NCBI GenBank assembly: GCA_910591455.2
Contig: OU342812.1
Coordinates: forward strand, 3,111,732-3,175,731
From: Pholis gunnellus
Taxonomy: Eukaryota > Chordata > Actinopteri > Perciformes > Pholidae
DNA: 64,000 nucleotides
Reading direction: 5' to 3'
The position numbers were made by a program, and so were the translations under genes. The notes under the pieces are model-generated. The model was not told where the DNA came from, searched no databases, and worked only from the letters and a program-made list of their open reading frames with translations. This document shows, piece after piece, positions 36,821 to 48,799 of the stretch. How positions within the stretch are numbered: the stretch's first letter is position 1; every line of letters starts with the position of its first letter.

Positions 36821-37829
36821 TTCAACCTGTTGTCCCTCCCAATGCGTCAAATTCTGTAGCTTCACGACGTCTGACACCGACACGCCTGGCACTTTAATGT
36901 AAACGCATATTATTACACGCTTTGAGCAACTGAAGTAGTATAAATAGTTCACACGGGTCAAACAAACACAGGACTTTCGTCCAAGCAACTGCTTTGTAAG
37001 TCAAGTGCAAAACTAAAACCAAACACTGACGTTTTGTCTTGTCAGTCTTTAGTGACGTGACTCGTTTGTCACTCTGTAGCAGCGTGAGTGACGTAGTCAC
37101 GCAAGTTGATTCCATGTTGTGAAATGAATGGAATCCATTGCCTTCTTGGACAACAAGCAGTCAATTAATAATGATAATGCTGGTTATTTATAATGCTAGT
37201 TTAGCAATATTTGATGCTTCTCTTTGTCACAAAACAAGACTTTTGAAGAACTCCGCTTCTTGGTTTGTGGCATTTTGTCCACTATTTTCTGATTATTCTA
37301 GAAAATACTTGGCAGATTCATCAATAATGTAAACAATAATTAGCTGCAGCCCTACTGAAATACTGACATGTAAAGTATACCTGATATGTATTTCATATTT
37401 TAACCCCAGTGCTTTATTGCCTGATTTGATAATAATCTATAATCCAGAAGCACTTTTGTTGTTTTGTGTTCTACAGGTGCAGCACGATAAAAACATGTTT
37501 TCCTCAAAACACACTGCCCATAAACAAATTAATTCATTACTTTTGGGGAATGGAATTGCTAAATATTATTAATCCAATCCCATCAATTGTAATCTTTCTT
37601 CTATTATTATTGCAAAACCATAAAAACAGTGTTTTGTGATCCAAGCCAGGGAATTACACAGGACACATTTATATTATCCCCTTTTGCACAGGAGCACAAC
37701 ACACACACAGCCACACACACACACACACACAGACAGAGACTTCTGATCTTCCTTATAAGGTGAACATGGGATTTCTGGTAATGTCCCGGCTCCATTTTCA
37801 TTTTAATCACGGCAATGGGATCAGACAAG

Positions 37830-38030
37830 CTGGGAGGGCGGGCTTTGGCCTGGCTTGGTTGATTGTTCTGATTGAGTTTTCTTTGTTTGGCAGATATGTA
37901 ATACAGCCTGCTTAAGAGGATTTGATGAGAGAGGAAGGAGGTTATTGTGTGATTTAATCATGTTGACTGAGGTGAACCTGCACTTGTCCACTTCCTGACA
38001 GGCAGATAGCGGCCTTAAGCAGCGTACAGA
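37830..38030. promoter_or_regulatory. Enhancer-like unique block
   Basis: Unique segment with CTTGGTTGATTGTTCTGATT, CTTTGTTTGGCAGATATG (FOX/SOX-like core plus an E-box CAGATG-like site) and GTGATTTAATCATGTTG. Motif-based only. Confidence 0.2.
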
Positions 38031-38874
38031 GGGACAAGTTTGTTGGAATTAAAACCATACTGCCGGTATGCCACGAAGCAGTGCAGTGCAAGCTATGAAG
38101 GGTCACGTTCGTGCCATTTTTATGCAATACGTACGCTATGCTATTTTGTGAAATATATAGTAATATATAGTATACCTGCGAAAAATAATGCAACGTAATT
38201 TGTAGATATACCAAAAAAAAACTTTGTATGTTATCCACGTAATCATGAACAAGGAAGTACAACAAACATCAACGAATGTATCACAATATTTATATATTTG
38301 CAGTATTACTAATTATGTTCCTGTAGCGACGTTCCTGAAAAAACAACAACTGTATGGGGGCGTTTACATGCTGTGTTTTTTGCGCCCTCAAGTCCATTGT
38401 TGTCAATGTAGACGTGAGAGTAACTCTGCACCTCAAGATAAAAAGTACTGCAACTTTTCTTTCTTCCATTAATTAATATCTGTCTACTGTAAATATAAGG
38501 AGTAGTTAATTCAATAATTTGAGTGCAGGGTTACACGGAGCTTTATGATCTGTCCAACAAACTATATTACTTGCTTCATTGTTTCCGTCGAACTGTGGAT
38601 TTATCGTGCACGAAATGTGTGCAAAAATGAGTACTAAACGCATTTTTAGACGCATCATGTGAATCATTCCCTGATAGGTTTTTTTCATTGTATGCACACA
38701 AAATATGGAACAATGCAAACAATCGTGAAAATGTGTAGCTTAAGTGTTCTCCAAGTTCTTAAGTTCTCCAGATTGCTAAACTCCAAGTACAATTCCAATA
38801 TTTTCACTCAAATTGAAAATTCGAAATGTATCAGAACTGAAATCCTAAGGATTGAAATTTTAAACGCACTTTCT

Positions 38875-39682
38875 CCTCATCAATACCAGATAAGGACAAA
38901 AAACAGGATTTTATACATTTGTTTTGATACATTTATGAGAAAGACTAAACTGAAATATCCCATTGATGTAAGTATCCAGAACCTTTGCCATGACGCTTGA
39001 AATTCAGCTCAGGTGCTGCCTCCCATTTGTTGCCGTTGCTACAGCTTGATTGAAGCCCACCTGCGGTAAATTCAGTTGATTGGACCTGATTAGGAACAGC
39101 ACACACCTTTTCTACATAAGATCTCAGAGACGAAAGCTCGTATCGAAGCACAAGCCAAGCGATGCGGTCGAAGGAACTGCCTTCAGAGACACTTAAGAAG
39201 TACAATTATACTGTATTAAAGAGCACAGAGGCCTCCATGATTCTTATGTTTAAAACAACCAGAACTCTTCCTGCATCTGAGAGAATCAAGATTCTGTGTT
39301 TTGATGACGCAAAGACTCTTGTCTTGGTGTCTGTTTGGCCTCAACTGTTTGGCCTCAATTCTGAGTTTTCATGTCTGGAGGAAACCAGGCACCTGCACAA
39401 TATCGTCCCAAATGTGAAGCATGCTGTGGCCCAGCCAGACCAGACTTGAACCCAAACAAACGGTCCCTATGGTGGCGGTCCCTATTCAATGTCAGAAAAT
39501 CCCCAAATTCAGGGTCTGAATACTTGCGTCAATGCGATATATCTGTTTTTCTTTCAAATAAATGTGCAAAAAATTCTGAAATCCTGTTTTTATGGGCTAT
39601 CGGGTGAAGATGAGGACGAAATTAATTTAAGCGATTTGTAGCTAAAGGCTGAAAAAAGGTGAAGTGGTCTGAATGCACCATA
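38875..39682 (+). mobile_element. Tc1/mariner-like element, internally deleted and dead
   Basis: Inverted repeats of about 105 bases (38875-38984 and 39511-39616) match each other imperfectly; the right outer end, near GTCTGAATGCACCATA, is also recognisable. Between them a frame from ATG 39162 retains scattered Tc1 transposase pieces (MRSKELP at the start, TTRTLP, LFGLNSEF, DLNPN). These lie much closer together than in an intact roughly 340-residue transposase, so most of the catalytic DDE core is missing. It is a relic without function. Confidence 0.8.
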
Positions 39683-39689
39683 GGACAAA

Positions 39690-42600
39690 TAAATGGTGTT
39701 AATACTGACAAAGTTTAAAACAATGTGGCAGCCAATATTCTATATTTTTCTGAATAATAGATAAAAATAAGTTGTGGTCTCCAGACGTTTTGACATCCTA
39801 CCCGAGCCCATTTATTCCTACTGAAGCTTTAAAAACTGGTCATGAAGAAATATACTTTAGAGAATGATTTCCTAAATCAGCTGGGGGACTGTACTTTTCA
39901 GTAAATGTTATTTAATCATGCCTAAACAGGGTATTTGAAGGGGGACTGTTTTCAGGTTTCGGGTGCAGGATGAACACTGTGGGGCACATTGATAAAGGTT
40001 TTTGACACTAACGTAGATCTGCGGCTACACGGGAAGCACCAGTCAGTGGGATCAATTAATTGTTGGTTTTGTTTTAGGAGTAAATGTTGAGAAGGTTGGA
40101 GGTCTGGATTAGTTGTGTTTTAAATCTGGGGGGGGGGGGGGCTTTAACATTTTAACAGGAAACTGGATGTTAACAAAGATGGATTATCTAGCGGAACAAC
40201 CGCAGATTATGGATAAGCAAATGTCATGAGGAGAAAGTATGTCATGAACAATGCACAGAAGATGAAAGCAAAATGTTTCAGTCACTGACACATGAGGACA
40301 GACTGGCTTTTTGAGGTAAAACTGTTTATAATTTATACTAATGTATACTTCATAACATGCAGTATATTATTTAAAAAGCTTAGAATTGTTATGTTGAAGT
40401 AATTTGTCACGTTCACATAAATGACAGATGTGGGCACCGAAGGTAAAAGCAGTGCTCTAAATATGTCCATAAGGGTTTCCTGATGTCTAACTGGTCTTGC
40501 CGTCTGCCACTGGGAGGATTAAGCCGGCTGAGGTGGTGGGGTGACCCCCCCCCCCCTCCCCTCCCACTAACGTTCACTCTCCCTCTCTGCTCCTCAATTA
40601 CAAAAATCATCAGAAGATCATCACGGCTACATTCATAGACAGTTAATATTGCAGAGACGAAGCAAAGCAAACTTGTAATGCAGTGTGTGGAGAGAGAGGG
40701 AGGGAGGGGGAGAGGGAGGGTTAAGCCGAGCATTAGCTTTGTTCAGTTTGTGGGTTTTCCTCCATCAGCAGCAGTATTATTTACATGATTCCCAGCAGGG
40801 TGCCTGCTCCTGGTCCAACACTTCAGCTCGTTGGTGTTTTGACGTTGACAGTTTAATCTAGATTGAAGGGAAACACGACACACAACATGCAGATTCCCAC
40901 TTCTGCTACTAGAGTAAATTAGGTGAGAAGTGTCATAAACGTGTCTTTTAAAAAAGAAAATTGGACACGAACGGCTACGTGATTTCGAGAGATCGCACAG
41001 TGGGTTTGGATTTAAGCATTACAATATTAATATACATTTTTTAAACAGTGTACCCTTAATTACTTAATCCTCTTATGCCCACTCCCATGCTCTGAAAAAC
41101 AGGGTCATCTTGTGTGTGTGTGTACTGAATATCATGTGAAAATCTACTGTATGTCTGTGTGTCTAATGTGCCCTGACATGGTGCCCCACCCAAACACACC
41201 ACAGCTCCATGACCTCAACCACCGTCACCCTTCAGCCCCCCTCACCTCCTTCAACCACGAACACTCAGCCAGGCTGATCATAAGCAGATCAACGTATTCG
41301 TATGTCTATGCAGATATACAGAATTCATAATGAGCAGCAACCACTCTTAGGAATAAGAGATCCAAACAGGTTCCTCCTGAAGGGCTCAGGTTCTACACGG
41401 AACCATTTGCTTCTTTTTTTTTTTTTTTAAGAAAGAGGTTTTCGAGGGTTCTTTGTGATACTAAGGGTTCCATTAAGAAACCTCTTGATCCAAGAAATCC
41501 TTTTTGGAAGAAAGAGTTCTTCAAGTACTGTTGAAGGTTTTGGTGTTAAACGATCTAGATGAAACCTTTGGAATTAAAAGGGGTTCTAGGTAGAACCCAA
41601 TGGGTAGGTTCAAGATGAAACTCTTGGGATGTAACAGGGTTCTCAGTAGAACCCTGTGTGGGTTCCAGATGAAAACCATAGAATATAAAAAGGTTCTCGG
41701 TAGATCCCCATAGGTGGGTTGTAGATGAACCCCTTGGGATGTAACAGGGTTCTCAGTAGAACCCTGTGTGGGTTCCAGATGAAAACCTTAGAATATAAAA
41801 AGGTTCCCGGTAGAACCCCATTGGTGGGTTCTTGTTAGCACCCTTAGATGATGGAAAGTTTCTGGATAGAACCTCTTGAGACAAATCCGGGTGGAACCTT
41901 TACACCGTAGAAGGGTTCTTTGTAGCAGCTCTCAGAGGGGTTCTGTGTGTAACCGTTCACAAATGGTTCTAGATATAACCTTTTATGTTGGGTTCTAGGT
42001 AGAACCCTCTGAAAGGCTTCCAGTTGGAACCTTCATGAAAGGTATCAGGAACCAAAAAAACGGTTCCCCTAAGAAGACAAGCCCAAGAACCCTACACTGC
42101 TCTCGTTAGCACCTTCATCTTTATCTCTAGTGTAAAGTGGCATCTTTAAACTTAGACACTGTTTCTAATTCATTCACTCAAATCTCTCTTTTCTGCAGGA
42201 TTGTCAGCATTGTGAATCTTTCCTTACATTAAGTTCTTCCTTAATTTGCTGTCAGACAGCCACACATTTTAACGTTTTCATACAAAATGCCCACATGGCT
42301 CACTTCTTCAGTCACAGCTGAACTATTTCACAACAATTCCTCCACGATGTTTCCCACTCCTCCTGTCTCTTGGCGTTCGGGGGGCCCCACCGACTGCACG
42401 GAGGCTTTGTGGCTGACTTGCTGGCTGGTTGAGTGTGACTGGTTGGCTTAGCGTCAGCTGTTGGCCCAGCCAGGCTCAGCTCAGATTGCTCCAGATTAGG
42501 AGATGGGGCACTCTGAGAGCAACTATGATCCATATTAAAGCTGCATAAAATGAAAATTGCAAAGATTTAGTGGCGGATCATAGGCCACGGAGAATTTAAT

Positions 42601-43730
42601 CACAACCTGGCAGTGTGTGTTTTACGTGTGCGTGCGTGCATGTGTGTATGCAACTCTGTGCATAATACAGAGCGCATAGTGACATGAGGATTATCGATGT
42701 AGCCTGTATTTACTTATCAGCCCAGTGTTCAGAGATGTATCACAAATGTTTTATCGGAGCGGCAGCTCCTTCCCTGTCATGGCTACCCGAGAGCGTGATG
42801 ATGCACGAAAACTCTGGAGTTTTTTTTTTTTATGATTTAAAAACTGTGGAGACAAATGTGATGACAAAAAAAACAACAACTAACGGACATGCATTTGTTC
42901 TGTGTTGGTGTGCGAGTGGGCGAGAGAGAGAGTGTGTGTTTATGTGTGAGCGCAGCCGGGTATGATACTGTTCTGGTGTCCTCAACTCTTGTAATCCCTC
43001 TAAAGCTTTAAATACTGTTACTGTGTATTTAAAGGGTAGTCGAGTAATAGATAGCTGTACAGAAGTCCTACATTTTGGGCTGTAATATTTAATATATAAT
43101 ATATGAACTACATTGTTTTTAACATAATGAAAACAATTGCTGAGCTGAGCTATAACTTTAAAACTATTAATTAAATCTTTAATTTCACACTGCACTCCTG
43201 ACAATGATTCAGTATTTGAGGCTCAACTTTGGTATGATGAACATTTTTAAATGACAATACAGTGGATTGGTGGACTGGTATTTAATATACACTAAACTTG
43301 TCCTTTACTTGAATATTTTCATTATATGCTACTTTACACTTCTATTGTTCCTTACATGTCAAAAGATTGTACTTTTTCTGCACTATATTAAAGTGTAATT
43401 TCAGTAAACTCAACTCATTGCATAATTTTGAAAAAGGGCTGAGAGATGAAGCCACGCCCACGTTTGTATGACGAAAACCTCGTTGCAGCCTCGACAAATA
43501 TGACAGCCAGAGCTGATGACAGCTACTATAACTTGAAAATTACTTTGTGGCATGGGGACACTGAATTTGATGGATTAACTGTTTATCAGACCACAAATGA
43601 GACAAGAATTGACCAGCAGACCGCTGCTCATTTTCAATAACCAGCGTAACGTTAGCGTGTAAACATGGTGGAGTTAGCAAGATAACGTTACATAACTAAC
43701 TATCAGCCGCTAAATGAGTTGTGCTGTGCA
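39690..43730. other. Gene-free region around MITE copy 2
   Basis: Besides the MITE at 41341-42134 this holds a G-run at 40129-40141, a C-run at 40546-40556 and GA-rich DNA near 40690-40720. A 73-codon minus frame at 42312-42533 (begins MDHSCSQSAPSPNLEQSELS) is serine- and proline-rich with no family recognised. Confidence 0.5.
41341..42134. mobile_element. TA-flanked MITE with internal 56-bp minisatellite, copy 2
   Basis: Same architecture as the element at 21563-22341: degraded ends CACTCTTAGGAATAA and CTCTAGTGTA around tandem GGTTCTC-GGTAGAACCC units. Unit sequences differ between the two copies, so either the array has evolved since insertion or the two descend from different source elements. 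Non-coding. Confidence 0.8.
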
Positions 43731-44149
43731 GGCGGCAACCTCCGGTTCTGTTGAGTGAGGCCGATGCTTCATGTGTTAAAGCTGCATTCTCTCTAGTGTC
43801 CACCAGGGGGCGACTCCTCTGGTTGTATAGAAGTCTATGAGAAAATGACTCTACTTCTCTCTTGATTTATTACCTCAGTAAACATTGTAAACATGAGTTT
43901 ATGGTCTCAATCTCTAGCTTCAAGTCTTCTTCAATACAGCATGATGTTCATTTAGTAAATGATGGTCCATTTAGAGTCAAACAGACCATAAAGCAGGGGA
44001 TGCTTTAGGGCGGGGCTACACAATGATTGACAGGTCGCTGCCACTTCCAGAGCCGTATACGACGTCTCTACGTCACTCCTCCGCATTCCAAATATGGTCA
44101 CTTCCGTTGAAAACATGTGACGTCCACTTCTTATATACAGTCTATGGTC
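43731..44149 (+). repeat. Dispersed repeat A, copy 6
   Basis: Copy running from GGCGGCAACCTCCGG to CTTATATACAGTCTATGG, apparently both natural ends of the family. It differs from copy 4 by lacking most of the middle segment. CTCF-core-like CCACCAGGGGGCG lies at 43800-43812. Confidence 0.9.
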
Positions 44150-44239
44150 CTTTGATTATAATGGTCCATATATTGACTGAAAAAGTAAAAACAACAGACG
44201 CTCTGGGGCGATGCGAGGGGGGGGGGGGGGGGGGGGAGA

Positions 44240-46510
44240 GAGAGAGTCTAATTAAAGGGAATTAACATTGTTGTATTTCATGGCGTAGATTAGTTCCAAA
44301 CAATCGAATCTATCTCAGAATTGGCCTTTTAAAATTAGGGCAGATTTAAAACAGTAGATTTGAGCCATTTTTAACAATGAAATGCCTTTGTTTTCTAAAT
44401 TTGGTTGGAAATATAAATATTAACACAAGCATTTAAGTGTCTCATCAAAGTACAGTTGTATAATTTAGTTTTCATCTTAAAAAAACATGTTTAAGTATGC
44501 AGTTACTCTTTAATGTGACAGCTGTATTTACTTTGCATATTCATACAAACACACAAAACACGCACTCAGTTCATTAGATATGATGTTGTAGCTGTAGATT
44601 AAACTCACTCAATCATACAACACAATGTAGAACTGGCTCTGCATCGACCAGCTACAACACTATAATGAATCAAATGATTACAATACAATATTATGATGAC
44701 AGGGGCCATTCTGCATAGTGAGTACCTTTACAATAAATCAATTTAACTGATAATATTTCTGCATTTTTACATGGTGGTAACATGGTATGTACAGTTTAAT
44801 TGTTCTTTTACAGTCTCGGTGATACAAACCTTGCTATTCCTTTACAGCGCGTTGGGAATGTTTTTGGTGTGTGTGCGTCTCCAGCGTGTGTTTGCAGCCA
44901 CAGGCTACATCTGCTTGAGATACCTGACAGAATTCATGACTTGTGCCCTATTTGTGCTCACCTGTATCTTCGTCTCTGCCACATCTAACCACATATGATG
45001 TCGCCCACGCAAATATCATTTCTTTCCCTCTTTTCCTTCTCACTCTCTTTCTCCAGGTTTTTTTTGTTGTATGCCTCTCTTCTGTTAGCCTCCTGTCTTT
45101 CTTCCTCCCTCCCTTTTCTTGCATTCCATATTTGCAAATCCCTCTCCAAGAGCACATTTGTGTGTGTGTGTGTGTGTCGGCATGGTTGTCACACACACAC
45201 ACACACAAATGTGTGCACATGCACAGAACGCAGACTTAGATCGAGCAGATGGTGACCGTATTCATTTTTTTCCCCGACTAACATTAACCATTCATTATAG
45301 ACGGCAGACTAAGCCAATCCCACATCCTCCCCCACATGCAACATGTACACACACACACACACACACACACATCCACACATCCACACACATGTCCAATAAT
45401 TTTGCCATCAGCCCATTGACGGACCCAAAATCTTGTGTGCCCCTCAGTCAGTGTTGATACTCTCTCCTTCCAGACGGTCCCAGCTCTGCTCTGACTCAAT
45501 CTGTTGACATTTCTGATTCCGTCCCCATGACTCAAATTTCTCCTCCTTCACTTCAGCAAACCCACAACAGGAATAAGGAGCATCTGACGCTTCCCTCTGC
45601 CTCCCCTTCCATCCAAGCTTTTTTTGTGTGTGTGTGTCTTTGTTCCTTCCACTTTCACTGTCTGGCTTCCTCTGGCAACTTCCCCACAAGTAAGATATAC
45701 ACACAATCACTCTTCCTTTGTTTCTCTTTTCCCACTGTGTCTCATTCACCTCCTCTCTTCATTTCTCTGTCTGTGTAATCAAGAAGAAAAGAAGAAAAAA
45801 AAAACCTAAAACCTGTTAGGCGGTAAATCAGGTTTAATCTCTGGCTTGAAGAAAAGATGAACATTAATCCACATCTGTCCATACAAATGTTTACCGCTCA
45901 TATTTCAGACCTCATTAGGGTCCCGCCGCTAAGCTGCGTGCACACGGTTACGTGCATGCACGCTGCAAGAAAAACACCGACAGAGAGACTAATTGTATGT
46001 GTAAAAATGTGTTTTTCTTTGTGTCGATGTTTGTGCGCTCACCTTCACGGAAGCCTCCCCCTGCATGGAGCGAAAGAACGTCCAAGGAGGGTTTCTGGCC
46101 CTCTCTGCCTCTCCAGTCTGAAGGGTGCTGAGGCAGAGAACTCTCACACACTTAAACTAATGAGAGTTTTAGATGCAGTCAGAGAGCAGTGTGAGTTAAG
46201 GCTCCTCAGCCACCCGCTGGACATCAATCGCCCCACGGCCTGAAGGCTTTACTCGGTTCCCTTTGCTAAACTGCGCCCATCGCTGCCCTTTACACACACA
46301 CACACACATTCACAGACACACACATTCACAGACACAGTGGAGCCATCCTGAGGAGTCTAAACTTTCTGTGATCTACGCCAGAAAGAAAAGTATCAACGTT
46401 GCCTGCAGCGAGCTCGAGATGTGAAGACTATTTGATACGACAGTATTGTGATTCCGCTGCATTCAAGAAGTGAACAAAAAAAAACACGAGTAGCTGTAAA
46501 AGAAAAGAAT
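44240..46510. other. Gene-free region
   Basis: AT-rich to 45000, then pyrimidine-rich sequence with several GT/CA tracts. No exon or repeat family recognised beyond microsatellites. Confidence 0.5.
45348..45372. repeat. (CA)n microsatellite
   Basis: About 12 CA units. Shorter GT/CA tracts lie nearby at 45161-45178 and 45190-45207. Confidence 0.95.
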
Positions 46511-46512
46511 AA

Positions 46513-46750
46513 CATTACAGCTATTTTTAAAGGTACACTGTGGAGTTTTTGACCACTTGGAGTGCTGCGGAGCACAAACTCCCAAAGCGGCAAATACTGA
46601 CACCAACGTACGGAGGCTGTTTAGCGTGGCCCGTCCATTGTAAACTCAGCCACATCATTCTTAGACGCTCAGAGTGTGAGATAGTCCACACAGTACGGTT
46701 GGTTGGGTCAAACAAACACAGGAGGTTTTATAAGACAATCCAAAACTCTC
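46513..46750 (+). repeat. Interspersed repeat fragment starting TTTAAAGGTACACT
   Basis: The start resembles a fish MITE end. An exact 19-base match, GGGTCAAACAAACACAGGA, links 46705-46723 with 36955-36973, so a second diverged fragment probably lies at about 36900-37000. Class unknown. Confidence 0.45.
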
Positions 46751-47619
46751 GATAGTTTTGACTATTTCACTGTGTGTGACATTGATGTATTGGATTGCAT
46801 GAGATATTTCGATGTTCGTATGGTTATAATGACAGAAACACCACACAGCTGCGTTATGTTTCATTTACAGTCTCAACAGACTGCAGGGAAGTCGTCACTT
46901 TAGTGCTTTATTCTATTATTGATATCATTATTATTATATTTTACTAAATGTTTATTTCATTTTTATCGTATTTTGTTTCATCTATTGTTGTGTTTTATCA
47001 GGGTTTAAATCTGACCCTAGTTTTATTTGCTTTGTTGAGTTTTCTGTTGTTTTATTGCTTTTTCTGTCAAAACTCTGTTTTTAAAGATGTGAAATAAATA
47101 GTTATTATAATTATGGTGCTTTTTTTTTCTGTAAGCCCCAAATTCAAAACACACTACTCCCGCTGTAACAGAGTGTAGATGGTGACTTTATTTGATCACA
47201 ATAAACTGAATATGTTCTTCCCTCCACATTGACTTTATATCACCCAAACACAAGTCATGTCGACTGAAGATCCTTTTCATTCATTCATTAGTTGGAGGGT
47301 AATGACACTCGGCGACATCACCCTCTCATGTGTTTGCTCCATACATCACAGATATGTCGACCTGCATTGGACCGTGTCCGTATCTTTTCATTTTCTCTAT
47401 CGTGTCTACATATATATATATATATATTTATTTATTTTTACAACCCCTCCCCCCCGAAATACTGAAAAGACAAAACACATTAACACCAACCCAGTCTGTC
47501 CTTTTGTCTCCCCTCCATCCGGCTCCACTTCTGTCAGTCACCCCGCTGCCCTACAACTGTCCTAAATGACTTAATCTACAGGGCGACGGTACTCCAGAGA
47601 GGCTGCTGAGTGAGGACGC

Positions 47620-47760
47620 TCTCTGTGTGCTGTAAGGGGATTGCTGTAATTACTGGGATCTGTGCACCGTATTTATCTTTTCAAGGGACGAGTGATCCTG
47701 CCATAAAAAGCCCAACATTTGGCAGTTAACTAATGCACACCATTAGATTGATTGTGCTGG
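47620..47760. promoter_or_regulatory. Enhancer-like unique block with small palindrome
   Basis: GCTGTAATTACTGGG is followed by CTAATG-CACAC-CATTAG (47730-47746), a perfect inverted pair of homeodomain-type cores 5 bases apart, a geometry suited to a dimer. Non-repetitive. Confidence 0.25.
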
Positions 47761-48380
47761 ATTTGTGTGTGTGTGTGCGCGTGTGCGTGTGTGTGTGTGT
47801 CCCATATTTCCCTACTGCTGTCATGCTCTGTGATGTGTGTTAAATAATGCTTGGTTGTTCTCTGTAATCCTGATTAAATGGGGGTTAATGTGTGTCTGTT
47901 ATACTTTTTCACAGGCTCTCCAGCCGTGACCTTCTACGACTAAAGGGTTTGCATAAATGAACTGGCTTACGAGGCTCGATTAGACCGGTGGGGGGGGGAG
48001 ACAAGGCGGAGGTACTGTACACGAGGTTCAGGTGGCATCAGCGGGTCCGTCTGGATATTTGCTGTCTCGATGTCTCACTGCGTGGGAAACCAGGGCGACA
48101 GAAAGACTTGACATTTTGCTGCAAATTAAATAAAAATCACTGTCTGATTTGCTCTTTTTCTTAAACATAAACCTCAGCAGCTTTGAAAATCTGACACAGG
48201 AGTACAATAAAAGGGAGAAAATAATGAAAGAAAATGAAATTATCACTCTTCTTGGATGTGGCAGAGAAACAAACAGATTGACCACGCTCTTCTTTCCAAA
48301 AAATCCTCCCCCGTGCAGGCAACATGTTCCTCACGTCCATCTTGGCTGTTTTTTTTTTTTTTTTTTTCAGATACTTGGTG

Positions 48381-48759
48381 TCAGTGTGTGTGTGTGTGTG
48401 TGTGTGCGTACGCGTTAATGTGAGCACGATGTTTGTGTGTGTTCAGGGTTGTGAAGACGGAGGCTGCACCAGGCTGTCCAGCCTACACACAAACCGTCCC
48501 GTCGTTAAATCACCTTACTGTTCCATCCAGCGTGCACTGCCCTGAGCGTGTTCCTCATTTCATGTGTGTTTTGGTCGAAAATGAAAGACACACACACATA
48601 CACACACACACACACACATGGGGAGAGGAGAGTGGAAAGATAACAACGCAGGGGTATCGAGAGAGGATGCATCAACACGGGGTGTCAAAGTGAATCCAGA
48701 CTGACTTTTGCTCTCTTTGCATTAATAAAACATCTTCGTCACTTCAAAACTCTCCTGCA

Positions 48760-48784
<25 letters not shown>
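48381..48784. repeat. Cluster of GT and CA microsatellites
   Basis: (GT)n at 48385-48406, interrupted CA at 48589-48619 and (CA)n at 48760-48784, with unique sequence between. A 17-T run precedes the first tract (48351-48368). Confidence 0.9.
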
Positions 48785-48790
<6 letters not shown>

Positions 48791-48799
48791 AATCTCTCT

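Noticed and set aside
39162..39449. 95-codon frame as a gene
   Set aside because: It is a collapsed remnant of a Tc1-type transposase inside inverted repeats.
42312..42533. 73-codon minus frame with Ser/Pro-rich composition as a gene
   Set aside because: No domain or splice partner was found; plausible chance frame.
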